Shown here: in pieces, positions 29,168 through 38,134 of the stretch
Position numbering within the stretch: position 1 is the stretch's first letter
How the letters are laid out: every line of letters starts with the position of its first letter
Source: an uncultured Acidimicrobiaceae bacterium
GTDB lineage: Bacteria; Actinomycetota; Acidimicrobiia; Acidimicrobiales; UBA10347
Length of the DNA: 64,000 nucleotides
Reading direction: 5' to 3'
NCBI GenBank assembly: GCA_905182135.1
Contig: CAJJAG010000002.1
Span: 286,491 to 350,490, forward strand
Notes under the pieces: generated by a model
What the model saw: the letters and a program-made list of their open reading frames with translations, nothing else
The model's database searches: none
What the model was told of the DNA's origin: nothing
Program-made: the position numbers and the translations under genes

Positions 29168-29920
29168 TCAGTCCTCCTTATCGTTGGTGTCTTCGGAGTC
29201 AGCTGCTGCTGACTCTTCGGTCTGGTCAGATGCGGCAGCGTCATCAGAGTCAGTTGACTCTGGTTCTACGGCATCTTCCTTAGCAGCCGGAGCTGCGTCG
29301 GTTTCGTCGGCAGCTACTTCTTCAGCAGGTGCCTCTTCAGCTGGCGCTTCTTCAGCAGCTTGGACTTCTTCGGATGCGACGCCTGCGCCGCCCTTTTCGA
29401 TGAGAGCCTGCATGAGTTGTGCGAGCTTGGTGGGCATTGCGTTGAGCAAGCCAGCGAAGCGTGACATAGGGGCCTGCAAGAGGCCAGCAAACATGGCGAG
29501 CATCTCTTCGCGAGGTGGCACCTTGGATAGTGCGGTCACGTCGTCGGGGCCAATAACGGCGCCGTCCATGACACCGCCCTTGATCACCAATGCATCGTTG
29601 GTCTTCTGGAACTCGGTGAGTGCCTTTGACAACGAGACAGGGTCTGCCTGGCCGCCCTCGGGGGCATAGGCGAAGGCCAACGCAGTTGGGCCTGCGAGGT
29701 GTTCTCCAAGCGCCACACCGGTGCGTTCAGCGGCGAGCTTGGTCAACGTGTTTTTGTAGATCTTGAATTCGCCGCCTGCGTCCTTCACTGCAGCGCGGAG
29801 CTGAGCTTGAGCAGGAACATCGAGACCACGGTATTCCGTGACGACGACAGTGCCAGCAGTTTCGAGCTTGGTGGCGATCTCGTCGACCTTTGCGACCTTG
29901 GCTGGATTTGGGTTATCCAT
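29168..29920 (-). CDS. rplJ: ribosomal protein L10 with long acidic C-terminal tail
   Basis: Anchors L7/L12 dimers to 23S rRNA. Residues 1-175 form the normal L10 ([32 protein letters not shown]) with the C-terminal stalk-binding helix. About 70 further residues are low-complexity and strongly acidic ([12 protein letters not shown], then Ser/Asp/Glu-rich to NDKED), so the protein is 250 residues instead of about 170. The gene is preceded by a structured leader (29962-30060). Confidence 0.95.
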   Translation of the reverse strand: MDNPNPAKVAKVDEIATKLETAGTVVVTEYRGLDVPAQAQLRAAVKDAGGEFKIYKNTLTKLAAERTGVALGEHLAGPTALAFAYAPEGGQADPVSLSKALTEFQKTNDALVIKGGVMDGAVIGPDDVTALSKVPPREEMLAMFAGLLQAPMSRFAGLLNAMPTKLAQLMQALIEKGGAGVASEEVQAAEEAPAEEAPAEEVAADETDAAPAAKEDAVEPESTDSDDAAASDQTEESAAADSEDTNDKED

Positions 29921-29961
29921 GTGCGCCTCTCTGGCGGGTTACTCGTGCGAAAAACGAATGA

Positions 29962-30060
29962 TGAGCGTGTGCAGGGTCATCAAGGACCGGTGCAACACGC
30001 TCAATTGAGCGGTTGTCCCCTCGTCTGGTGAACCGTCTGGTTCTTACGCTCGTACGAGCA
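29962..30060 (-). promoter_or_regulatory. candidate L10 leader with attenuator hairpin
   Basis: The 240-base gap between rplA and rplJ holds an 11-bp stem (29962-29973 with 29991-30003, one bulge) followed on the minus strand by ATCATTCGTTTTT, an intrinsic-terminator shape. Upstream lie AGAACCAGACGGTTC and a 12-bp palindrome at 30048-30059. L10-L12 autoregulation through such a leader is known in many bacteria; assignment here is by position and structure only. Confidence 0.5.
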
Positions 30061-30160
30061 CCCGATGTCTTTGGTGACGATGAAATTGTCAGTTGCTGAG
30101 ACTAGCGGGGCGAGGACGACTCCCCACCCCGCAAACTCAGAAGACTTGCCCGGACTATGC

Positions 30161-30844
30161 TTAGAACGCGCTGTGGTCGACCTTCACGCCCGGACCCATG
30201 GTCGACGCGAGGCCGACTTTCTTGATGTAGCGCCCCTTGGCGGTGGCTGGCTTAACTCGGATGATTTCGTCGATTACGGCATTTAAGTTCGTTGCCAAAT
30301 CTTCAGAGCTGAAGCTGACCTTGCCAATTGGCACAGCAACGTTGGCGAAGCGGTCAGCACGGTATTCAACACGGCCTCCCTTGAATTCATTAACTGCCTT
30401 GGCGACATCCATGGTGACCGTGCCGGTCTTGGGGTTCGGCATAAGGCCACGAGGACCGAGCGCACGGCCCAACTTACCAACGGTCGGCATCATGTCTGGC
30501 GTAGCAATAGCGACGTCGAAATCGAGCATGCCGCCTTCGATCTGCTCAGCCAAGTCGTCAGCACCAACAAGATCGGCGCCGGCTTCACGAGCTGCGATTG
30601 CAGCTTCACCTTGGGCAAACACGGCGATTCGCACAACGCGACCAGTACCCGAAGGCAGCGCGACAGTGCCGCGGAGGGCTTCTTCGGTCTTTCGAGGGTC
30701 GATACCCAATCGCAAGATTAGTTCGATCGACTCATCAAACTTGGCAGTAGCCAGGCTCTTGACGAGCTCGATGGCTTCGTCCGCAGAGTGGAGATGCTCT
30801 CGGTCGTAACGCTTTACCGCGTCCTCGTATCGTTTACCAGCCAT
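30161..30844 (-). CDS. rplA: ribosomal protein L1
   Basis: The L1-stalk protein of the 50S subunit; it moves the E-site tRNA and in other bacteria represses its own operon. 227 residues, normal length, with the hallmark GPRGLMPNPKTGTVT (about residue 125) and DPRKTEEALRGTVALP. ATG 30844 is preceded by AAAGGG. Confidence 0.96.
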   Translation of the reverse strand: MAGKRYEDAVKRYDREHLHSADEAIELVKSLATAKFDESIELILRLGIDPRKTEEALRGTVALPSGTGRVVRIAVFAQGEAAIAAREAGADLVGADDLAEQIEGGMLDFDVAIATPDMMPTVGKLGRALGPRGLMPNPKTGTVTMDVAKAVNEFKGGRVEYRADRFANVAVPIGKVSFSSEDLATNLNAVIDEIIRVKPATAKGRYIKKVGLASTMGPGVKVDHSAF

Positions 30845-31002
30845 GGTTTCCCTTTCGGTCCCTCGGTTGTGCCAGAGCGCCTGGGCGAGGTGGTCCCAGT
30901 GCGTTGGTAGTGCTAGTAATACTTCGTTATTGCTTTCGCTATGAGCACTGACGCGCTCTCAGCTAATCAGCAGCCGTCCACACAAGCGGCCAGCCGCAGC
31001 GA

Positions 31003-31428
31003 TCAGACGACGCGCAGACCCATGGAACGTGCGGTGCCTTCGACCTGCAGCTTGGCTTGCTCGATGTCGAGGGTGTTCAGGTCTGGCAGCTTGATCTCTG
31101 CGATCTCGGTGACCTGAGCGCCAGTAACGGTGCCAGCTTCTTCACGGCCAGGCTCGTGTGCTGCCTTGTCAAGGCCAGCGGCCTTGCGTAACAAGAATGC
31201 TGTCGGTGGTGTCTTCGTTACGAACGTGAACGTCCGGTCTTCGAACACCGTGATCTCGACTGGCACGATTTGACCGCGCTGGCCTTCGGTTCGGGCGTTA
31301 TACGCCTTGCAGAAGTCCATAATCTGGACACCGTGCGGACCGAGTGCGGTACCGACCGGCGGCGCTGGCGATGCCTCGCCGGCGGGGATCTGGATCTTTA
31401 CGAGTGCGGCGATTTTCTTCTTAGCCAT
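31003..31428 (-). CDS. rplK: ribosomal protein L11
   Basis: Binds the GTPase-associated centre of 23S rRNA. 141 residues with the N-terminal [18 protein letters not shown] segment, which includes the thiostrepton-site prolines, and the C-terminal RNA-binding domain ending [11 protein letters not shown]. It is separated from nusG by about 190 bases and from rplA by about 160 bases, both without genes. Confidence 0.97.
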   Translation of the reverse strand: MAKKKIAALVKIQIPAGEASPAPPVGTALGPHGVQIMDFCKAYNARTEGQRGQIVPVEITVFEDRTFTFVTKTPPTAFLLRKAAGLDKAAHEPGREEAGTVTGAQVTEIAEIKLPDLNTLDIEQAKLQVEGTARSMGLRVV

Positions 31429-31618
31429 GGTTTTCTACTACTTCTCGTGGCACAGCTCGGGAGCTGCTCCGATTGGAGTTGGGCGATTGGTGTCGGTTTT
31501 TACCAACAGCGACAGGAAAGTGTGCCGTCGAATAGACAGCCGAACAACCTGCGTTGCGGTAAAGGTACTTTGGGATAACGAACAGGTGGCTGGCACACTG
31601 CTCATTATTAGTGCGTTA

Positions 31619-32374
31619 TTAGAGCTTCGCGACCTGCGCAAATTCGAGTTCGACGGGTGTTTCACGGCCGAAGATGTTAACCAACACCTTGACCTTGAGC
31701 TGATCTTCGTTGAGCTCGATGACTTCGCCGCTGAAGTCGGCGAAGGGACCTTCCTTGACTCGAACCGTTTCGCCCATTTCGTAGAGCTTTCGGGTGCGAG
31801 TCTTCTTCTGGCCAGCTGAGGTTGCGGCGTCTTCGTCGCTCTTGATCTGCAAGAACGTCTCGACTTCGCGGCGTGGCAACGGTGACGGCTTGGAACCTTG
31901 GCCGACGAAACCAGTTACGCCAGGCGTGTTCCGGATCACGAACCAGGAGTCATCGTCGAGGCGACAGCGCACGAGCAGGTAGCCCGGGAACATCTTCTTC
32001 TGGACAACGACCTTTTTGCCCTGGCGGAACTCGACGACGTCTTCCATTGGAATGACGACTTCGTGGATGCGGCCATCCATGTTCATGCTGGCGGTTCGAG
32101 CTTCGAGGTTTTGTTTGACTTTCTTCTCGTAACCCGACTGCGTATGAACGACGTACCACTTACCGGGGCGGTCATACGGGCTGATTGCCTTGGGAGCGGC
32201 GACGATTTCGCCCTCGCCATCGACCGCTTCGACCTTTTCGTAGATCAGCGCATCTTCGTCAAGGACCGGCGTATCACTAGCGGTCTCAACGCGCTCATCT
32301 GCGGTGGTGGCAGCGGCAGGAACTTGTTCCGCTGGGTTCTCGTCGGCTGGGGTTGCTTCGTTCACATCACTCAT
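31619..32374 (-). CDS. nusG: transcription elongation/antitermination factor NusG, acidic N-terminal extension
   Basis: Binds RNA polymerase and links it to the ribosome or Rho. The core starts near residue 70 (GKWYVVHTQSGYEKKVKQNL), followed by FPGYLLVRC and the KOW domain (VKEGPFADFSGEV). About 68 residues before it are acidic and low-complexity, a frequent actinobacterial feature. Start ATG 32374 overlaps the secE stop (ATGA). Confidence 0.95.
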   Translation of the reverse strand: MSDVNEATPADENPAEQVPAAATTADERVETASDTPVLDEDALIYEKVEAVDGEGEIVAAPKAISPYDRPGKWYVVHTQSGYEKKVKQNLEARTASMNMDGRIHEVVIPMEDVVEFRQGKKVVVQKKMFPGYLLVRCRLDDDSWFVIRNTPGVTGFVGQGSKPSPLPRREVETFLQIKSDEDAATSAGQKKTRTRKLYEMGETVRVKEGPFADFSGEVIELNEDQLKVKVLVNIFGRETPVELEFAQVAKL

Positions 32375-32679
32375 CGTTCAAAGAGTTTCACAATTGCTTC
32401 GCCAAGACCGAAGTCGAGGCTGGCCACCAAGGCGGTGAAAAACAGCAGCAGGGTAAAGACAACCAACGAATAGTTGATTACCTCGTCACGGCTTGGCCAA
32501 GAAACAAGCTTGAGTTCCTTCCGCACCTCGCGGAAGAACTGGGCGGGCGGCGTACGCGGTTCGTTCGAACCAGCTCGTGGTTCTCGCTTCTGACGTACGG
32601 GTTCGCCGTCGTCATCGAGGAGGCCCTGCTTCTGGGCGAAGCGGCGGGTCTGTCGATTCAATCCAGTCGTATCAGACAT
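32371..32679 (-). CDS. secE: preprotein translocase subunit SecE
   Basis: The clamp subunit of SecYEG. 102 residues: a basic, low-complexity N-terminus, the conserved amphipathic segment FFREVRKELKLVSWPSRDEV and a single membrane span (SLVVFTLLLFFTALVASL). The frame extends through the tRNA-Trp gene to 32748, so ATG 32679 (MSDTTGLNRQT) is chosen. It is followed by nusG with a four-base overlap. Confidence 0.93.
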   Translation of the reverse strand: MSDTTGLNRQTRRFAQKQGLLDDDGEPVRQKREPRAGSNEPRTPPAQFFREVRKELKLVSWPSRDEVINYSLVVFTLLLFFTALVASLDFGLGEAIVKLFER

Positions 32680-32721
32680 GGTCTTTGGGACCTTTGTTGG
32701 GTGTGGGTACTTGCAAGTTTG

Positions 32722-32795
32722 CAGGGCCGGTGGGGATCGAACCCACAACCTCCGGTTTTGGAGACCGGTGCTCTAGCCAGTTGAGCCACGGCCCT
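32722..32795 (-). tRNA. tRNA-Trp (CCA)
   Basis: A 74-base cloverleaf: acceptor AGGGCCG pairs with CGGCCCT, D arm GCTCAACTGGCTAGAGC, anticodon loop CTCCAAA giving CCA, T arm GGGTTCGATCCCC. No CCA end is encoded. It stands 43 bases upstream of secE, as usual in Actinobacteria. Confidence 0.97.
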
Positions 32796-33067
32796 TCAAC
32801 TTGACACGTCACACTATCTCTCTGTCCACCAATCGCCACGTCGGTTCTGATCACCCGGTCATTCCGGGCAGAGACCAACCAGATCAAGCCCCAAGGTGTA
32901 GCGGACAATCAGCAGTGCATCACCAGCATTGATGCGTTCTTCCTGGGCGAAGGCGGCCTCGCAAAGACTGGTCTAGGGAACCGTTGCGGTCAGTTGACAG
33001 CCGTCGATATCGGCGTGCGTCGCACAGCCGAATGGACAACGATCGAAGTATCGCCGCTATCGAGACC

Positions 33068-33742
33068 TCAGCTTGCGCTGCGGTGAGCTTCGATATCTAT
33101 CACGTCAGCGTCGAAGACCGTGTCATCAGCGGGCTCGTCGGGAGCGGACGCACGCGTGGGTCGCCATGCGGCCAGGCCATCGCGCAGGCGCGCTCTAGCC
33201 CGATGCAGCCGCACTTTGGCGGCGGCTTCGCTGATGTCAAGTTCCTGCGCAATTTCGCGATGACTCAGGCCATGCACATCGCGCAGCACGACGACATTGC
33301 GGAGCCGTTCGGGAAGATTGTCCAACGCTCGTCGAAGCCGCTGACCAACAGCGCCATTCTGAAGAGCGAACTCGGGGTCATTGGCTTGACGGTGATCAGC
33401 TAGGTCGATCACGCCGTCGATGTCATCGTGGCGCGAATCGCGCTGACGGCGACCCATAAATGTAGATGCGCTATTGGCGGTTATCCGATGTAGCCACGTA
33501 GAGAACCGGGCATCACCGCGGAACTTCTGCAGGCTACGGAAAGCCCGCACATAGGTGTCTTGCACAACATCGTCAGCATCGTGTTCATTGCCCGTTAGTC
33601 GAAGTGCAAGACCGTGCACCTTATGGTAAGTGGCCTTGACCAGTTCATCAAACGCAGAACGGTCGCCTTGTTTGGCTTTGGCGATCAGCTCTTTGAGGTC
33701 ATCTTCCACTGCACCAGACTCTATAGGCCATGCAGACGTCAT
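33068..33742 (-). CDS. ECF-type RNA polymerase sigma factor
   Basis: A 224-residue group 4 sigma factor. Region 2 includes DADDVVQDTYVRAFRSLQKF and the -10-binding FSTWLHRI; region 4 has LPERLRNVVVLRDVHGLSHR and IAQELDISEAAAKVRLHRAR, a helix-turn-helix. A 30-residue Asp/Glu-rich tail follows. No anti-sigma factor gene or zinc-binding HxxxCxxC protein is adjacent, so its signal is unknown. It lies between tRNA-Met and tRNA-Trp, where rpmG stands in many relatives. Confidence 0.92.
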   Translation of the reverse strand: MTSAWPIESGAVEDDLKELIAKAKQGDRSAFDELVKATYHKVHGLALRLTGNEHDADDVVQDTYVRAFRSLQKFRGDARFSTWLHRITANSASTFMGRRQRDSRHDDIDGVIDLADHRQANDPEFALQNGAVGQRLRRALDNLPERLRNVVVLRDVHGLSHREIAQELDISEAAAKVRLHRARARLRDGLAAWRPTRASAPDEPADDTVFDADVIDIEAHRSAS

Positions 33743-33879
33743 GCCTTAGCGGCATACAAGTCGCCAAGGACTTTTCTGCGGCAAGCACTGGTCATCGTGC
33801 GGGTCACCGTGCGGTGAGCATGCACTTCCGCCCAAGCGTGACCCGACCGGGTCCCGCTGGGCAGATTTGCATAAAGTTG

Positions 33880-33953
33880 TAGCGCCAGACAGATTTGAAC
33901 TGTCGACCTCTCGATTATGAGTCGAGCGCTCTCACCAGCTGAGCTATGGCGCC
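33880..33953 (-). tRNA. tRNA-Met (CAT), elongator type
   Basis: Acceptor GGCGCCA pairs with TGGCGCT (terminal G-U), D arm GCTCAGCTGGTGAGAGC, anticodon stem CTCGA/TCGAG with loop CTCATAA, T arm CAGTTCAAATCTG. The full 5' pairing excludes the initiator. A CAU tRNA-Ile is not strictly excluded, but the position next to tRNA-Thr supports Met. Confidence 0.93.
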
Positions 33954-34027
33954 CCGGAAAGCTTCAACGTCAGCCATGGCTCAGTAACTACATACTGAAA
34001 CATTGCTAGACGTATCGAAACCGGTGG

Positions 34028-34100
34028 AGCTCCCTAAGAGAGTTGAACTCTTGACCTCTTCCTTACCATGGAAGCGCTCTACCGACTGAGCTAAGGGAGC
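34028..34100 (-). tRNA. tRNA-Thr (GGT)
   Basis: Acceptor GCTCCCT pairs with AGGGAGC, D arm GCTCAGTCGGTAGAGC, anticodon stem CTTCC/GGAAG with loop ATGGTAA, T arm AGAGTTCAACTCT. CCA follows the discriminator base (34025-34027) and is encoded, unlike in the two neighbouring tRNAs. Confidence 0.95.
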
Positions 34101-34285
34101 AGGCGTTGTTATTGCCGAGTCGAAACCTTATCCACTAGGCAGATTGAAGCCACTCGATTTTGTGCGTTTCGTGATTCTGTGGGTTTCGGTTAGGGCTCTG
34201 CCTGCGATCGGTGACCAGTTGTTCTCCTATCGCCCGACGAGCGAAGAGGTTGTGCTGGCAGGCGCGGCTGACCTGCCGGGTCACT

Positions 34286-34712
34286 TCATGCAATCTCGGT
34301 GCCGTCAGGTCGGTGAACACGGTTCTGGCCGGGTGCGTCTCGCCAGACTTTGTAGCCCTTTTGTTTCCATCGATTATGTCTGCCGCATCTCGGTCCCCGC
34401 TCCCGGGTTGGTTCTGTCGTCTTTGGCGTGATCGTGCAGATGATCGGTCTCCTATCTTGAGGTGGGGACCGAACAGCCCGGCCAGCAACACTCGCGGCCG
34501 TTGATCGGTACGGCGTCTCGTGCCATACCGGTGAAGGCTCTGGCGGTGTCGATGTCAATGATGACACCCTTGGCGTCGACAACAACTCGGCGGATTTTGT
34601 TTTGCACGGCGTTGGCGAACGTTTCGGTCGGGTCCAGCGGGGCCAAGGAGCACTCGCCAGGCCTGCGGCATGGGCTGATCGGCAACCAAGCCGTGATCGT
34701 CGGAGACTTCAC
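34286..34712 (-). pseudogene. remnant of DUF222/13E12-type HNH endonuclease
   Basis: Pieces of one protein lie in three frames in the right order: RRVVVDAKGVIIDIDTARAF and ARDAVPINGRECCWPGC in one, DHLHDHAKDDRTN in another, and RCGRHNRWKQKGYKVWRDAP with HRPDGTEIA in a third. Together they cover the C-terminal HNH domain of the abundant actinobacterial DUF222 proteins, with the Cys, DH and HN ligands recognisable. The N-terminal DUF222 part is mostly gone. At least two frameshifts make it non-functional. Confidence 0.8.
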
Positions 34713-34804
34713 GTCGCTCGTGACAACCCTCTACGACGAGAGCACGGCACGCGTGGCCTTGGACGGAACTGTTGGCCCGCAGCGGGTTACAGGTGTGCGT
34801 GGAC

Positions 34805-35950
34805 TTAGAGATCGAGACCATCGAGGAGGCGCGAGATCATGATCTTCTGCACCTCCGACGTGCCCTCATAGATCTGGTACACCCGCACATCGCGGTAGAT
34901 CTTTTCAACGGGATAGTCGTTGAGAAAGCCATAGCCGCCGTGGATCTGAATCGCAGCCGACGCGACGCGTTCGGCCATCTCAGAAGCGAAGAGCTTGGCC
35001 ATCGACGCCTCGCGGGCACATTCGATCCCGGCGTCACGCAGGGCCGCAGCGTGCAGATATAGCTGGCGGCCAGCTTCGATTTCGGTCGCCATATCGGCGA
35101 GCTTGAAAGCGACGGCCTGGTGTTCGATGATGGCCTTGGCGAAGGTGTGTCGCTCTTTCGCGTATGCGTGAGCAGCTTTGAGCGCGGCGCGGGCCCCTCC
35201 TACTGCTTGAGCGGCGACGCCGATCCGGCCGAGTGACAGGTTGCCAAGCGCAATGCTGAGGCCACGCCCGATCTCGCCCAGTACGTCAGAAGCCGGCACC
35301 CGCATGTTCTCAAAGGCAACCTGGCAGGTGTCGTTGGTGCGGTGACCGAGCTTGGCCTCCTTGGAGATGACGTGGTAGCCGGGGTTATCGGTCGGCGTGA
35401 TAAACGCGGAGATGCCGCGCTTTCCAAGCGACGGGTCGGTCACCGCGATGATCATGGCAACGTCGGACGTCGAGCCGGCGGTGATGAAGGCCTTTTGGCC
35501 GGTGATTACGTATTCGTCGCCGTCTTTGACAGCACGTGTCGTGATCGCTGCCGCGTCGGATCCGGTGTGCGGCTCGGTCAGGTGGATTGAACCAAGCCAC
35601 TCTCCCGACGTCAGCTTGGTCAGGTACTCGCGTTTGTGCTGCTCGGTACCAAGCTGTTCGATCGCAGCCGCGACTGGCGAGTTGTTCGCTGCCATCATGT
35701 TGCTGATCCCGCCGTCAGCGGCCGAGATCTCTTCGATGGCGAGTGCGTATGACGTGAAGTCAGCGCCGGCGCCACCCCACTCGGGCGCAACCATCACACC
35801 CATCAGACCGACCGTTGCCATCCTGCGGTACAGATCACGTGGCGCTCCGCCGTCGCGGTCCCACTCGGCGACATGAGGGGCGATCTCACGCTCGGCGAAC
35901 GAACGAGCTGTGGCCCGGATCGCCTGTTGTTCTTCGGATAGAAGGGTCAT
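34805..35950 (-). CDS. acyl-CoA dehydrogenase
   Basis: An FAD enzyme that desaturates acyl-CoA thioesters, 381 residues, full length. Signatures: GSIHLTEPHTGSDAAAITT (flavin-binding), EMAERVASAAIQIHGGYGFL and the catalytic base Glu in RVYQIYEGTSEVQ. The sequence resembles short-chain or branched-chain enzymes, but the substrate cannot be set. No electron-transfer flavoprotein genes are nearby. Confidence 0.93.
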   Translation of the reverse strand: MTLLSEEQQAIRATARSFAEREIAPHVAEWDRDGGAPRDLYRRMATVGLMGVMVAPEWGGAGADFTSYALAIEEISAADGGISNMMAANNSPVAAAIEQLGTEQHKREYLTKLTSGEWLGSIHLTEPHTGSDAAAITTRAVKDGDEYVITGQKAFITAGSTSDVAMIIAVTDPSLGKRGISAFITPTDNPGYHVISKEAKLGHRTNDTCQVAFENMRVPASDVLGEIGRGLSIALGNLSLGRIGVAAQAVGGARAALKAAHAYAKERHTFAKAIIEHQAVAFKLADMATEIEAGRQLYLHAAALRDAGIECAREASMAKLFASEMAERVASAAIQIHGGYGFLNDYPVEKIYRDVRVYQIYEGTSEVQKIMISRLLDGLDL

Positions 35951-36228
35951 CCAGCTTGTTTAGTCGCCCTGGCATCCTGCAACGAACTTGGCTCTCTGTC
36001 GGCTGGTGCCGCCAACCTGATCGTGGCCGGTCGCATCCAGCTACGGCGCCGCCAAGGCCGGTGTCGCGTCGTTCACTCTCATCGCCGTCCTGATCGTCGG
36101 GTCGCCACCCGATCAGGCCGAGTTCTTGATCGGCGGCAATCGGATTGCTGCCGTTGAAACGGGGCGCGACCAGGTTCGTAGCGGCCAAGTTCTCCAACTA
36201 TTCTGTGCGGGTCGAACCGCCAGCACAA

Positions 36229-37599
36229 TCACCGCCAGAGGCGGTCGAACACGTCGAGAAAGAGCTGGGTGGTGAGTCGCAGCGAGTCGACGTCGATGCG
36301 CTCGTCGTTGCCGTGAAACCGGCTCAGGAACTCGCTGAGCGGGACCTTGTCACTGAGCAGGCCGGCGCCATAGGCGGGGATGCCACGCTCGCGGTAGAAG
36401 CGACAGTCGGTGCCGCCGGTGACCAGGCTGGGCATCACCGTCGCTTCTGGATAGGCGACCCGGATCGCGTCGCCGAGTGCATCCCATAGCGGTGACTCGG
36501 TCGACGAAACACCGAAACCGTTGGTGAGGTCATCGCGGTACCACTCGATCTCGACCGACGGCATCAGGTCGGGCCCGATGATCTCGGGAAGTAGCCGGTC
36601 GACGTCTTGCTGGGTCTGACCCGGCAGCATGCGGATGTCGAGTTCGAGCACTGCAGTGTCGGGAACGGTGTTGAGTTTCTCGCCGCTGTGGATCGTATTC
36701 GGGTTGATCGTCATATGGCTGCATGAGTGCAGGTTGCTGGCCAACGCCGGTGGAAGCGCGGCCAGAGCATCGGCGATGTGGGCTGGATCGAGCAGCTGTT
36801 TCTGAATTTCGGGGTCAAGGCCGAGTGCGCCGACGCGGGCTGCGAACACGTCGTCGAGTCGGGGCGTGAGTTCGGCTGCTGCGATGCGGCGGACGATCTC
36901 GGATGCCTTGATGAGTGCGTTGTCGGTGGCGTAGGACATCGAGCCGTGGCTCGGGGTGCCGTGCACAGTGATGCGGCGGGCACCCGAGTGTTTTTCGCTG
37001 GTGGTGAGCAATACGGTCGTGCCGTTGTCGCCGAATGACGGGGTGCCGCCGTATTCGCTGATGACGTAGTCGCAGTGCAGCACGTCCCAGTGGTCCGCCA
37101 GCAACTGCTTGGCGCCGAGCACGCTTCCGGCTTCTTCGTCGGCCACCGCGAAATAGACGATGTCGCCGGGGTACCGCTTGCCGGTTCGAATGACCTCGCG
37201 GAACGCTACGAGCATGGACGAGGTCAGGTTCAACATGTCGACCGCACCGCGTCCCCAGACTTCGTCGACACCATCGGGCGAGGTGATCAGCTCGCCGCCG
37301 AACGGGTCGTTGGTCCAGCCGTCGGGGTTTGCTGGCACGACATCGGTATGGGCACAAAGGCACAGATCAGGGGCGTCGGGGTCGGTGCCCTCGTACCGGG
37401 CAACGAGCGAGACGCGGCCGGGTTCGGTCTCGAACAGCTCGAAGTCGACGCCGAAGCCCTCGAGTTCGTTGCGCAGCAGTTCGGCGCTGCGGACTTCGTG
37501 ACCTGACTCAGGCGTGCCATCGTTGACGCACTGATTCCGTATGAGCGCCTGCAGCAGGTCCACGGTCTCACCGGTAAGAGTGTCGATCGATGTGCTCAT
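36229..37599 (-). CDS. M20 family metallopeptidase (ArgE/DapE/CPG2-like)
   Basis: A 456-residue two-zinc hydrolase of amide bonds in N-acyl amino acids or small peptides. Metal ligands are visible: LCAHTDVVP, WGRGAVDML, the Glu pair in VADEEAG, and His in SRFHGNDER. The inserted dimerisation domain begins near residue 210. AGGAG lies four bases before ATG 37599. The substrate is unknown. Confidence 0.92.
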   Translation of the reverse strand: MSTSIDTLTGETVDLLQALIRNQCVNDGTPESGHEVRSAELLRNELEGFGVDFELFETEPGRVSLVARYEGTDPDAPDLCLCAHTDVVPANPDGWTNDPFGGELITSPDGVDEVWGRGAVDMLNLTSSMLVAFREVIRTGKRYPGDIVYFAVADEEAGSVLGAKQLLADHWDVLHCDYVISEYGGTPSFGDNGTTVLLTTSEKHSGARRITVHGTPSHGSMSYATDNALIKASEIVRRIAAAELTPRLDDVFAARVGALGLDPEIQKQLLDPAHIADALAALPPALASNLHSCSHMTINPNTIHSGEKLNTVPDTAVLELDIRMLPGQTQQDVDRLLPEIIGPDLMPSVEIEWYRDDLTNGFGVSSTESPLWDALGDAIRVAYPEATVMPSLVTGGTDCRFYRERGIPAYGAGLLSDKVPLSEFLSRFHGNDERIDVDSLRLTTQLFLDVFDRLWR

Positions 37600-38134
37600 G
37601 GCAGCTCCTGGGATGGTCGGGCCGAAGAATCATCCGGCGATGCGAATGCCGCGTTCTGTGGCATGGGCCTACGCCATCGACCTTAGAGCCCCACGCAAAC
37701 CAGAGCGCAGCGGCGACGATGACCGTCCTTGTCCCGATAGAGATGCGACGAGTCGACGCCTCGCGCCCTGTCAGCTTGTGAGCAACGATGCCAGGTCGCG
37801 ATTCGGCCGATGGAAGCTGACGATGCGCACGTCGAGTGGCGCGTCGTGGTGTTCGGTCAGGGTGGCCGCCAAGCAACAAACCAACCACGCAAAACCGAAT
37901 GACCGACAGGACGCCACACCCGGCGTTGCAGATCGGCGATGGGAGTGAGACACGGCCGGGCCAAGATGGCAGAAGAGGCTTTGACACGTGTCTTTACCAA
38001 TGCGACAAAAACGTCGTTCCCCCCGGATCTGACCTGGCCGAGAGCCGAACGGTCGTCCTCACCGCGTGTCAGGACTCTGTTTGGCGCCATGGAGCGGTGC
38101 TAGTTCGCGCCAAGAACCGTAGTAGAACGAGGCA
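37600..38134. other. intergenic region, nothing recognised
   Basis: 535 bases between divergent genes (M20 peptidase and SMP-30). Open frames here do not look coding and no RNA gene was found. Promoters for both genes must lie here. Confidence 0.5.
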
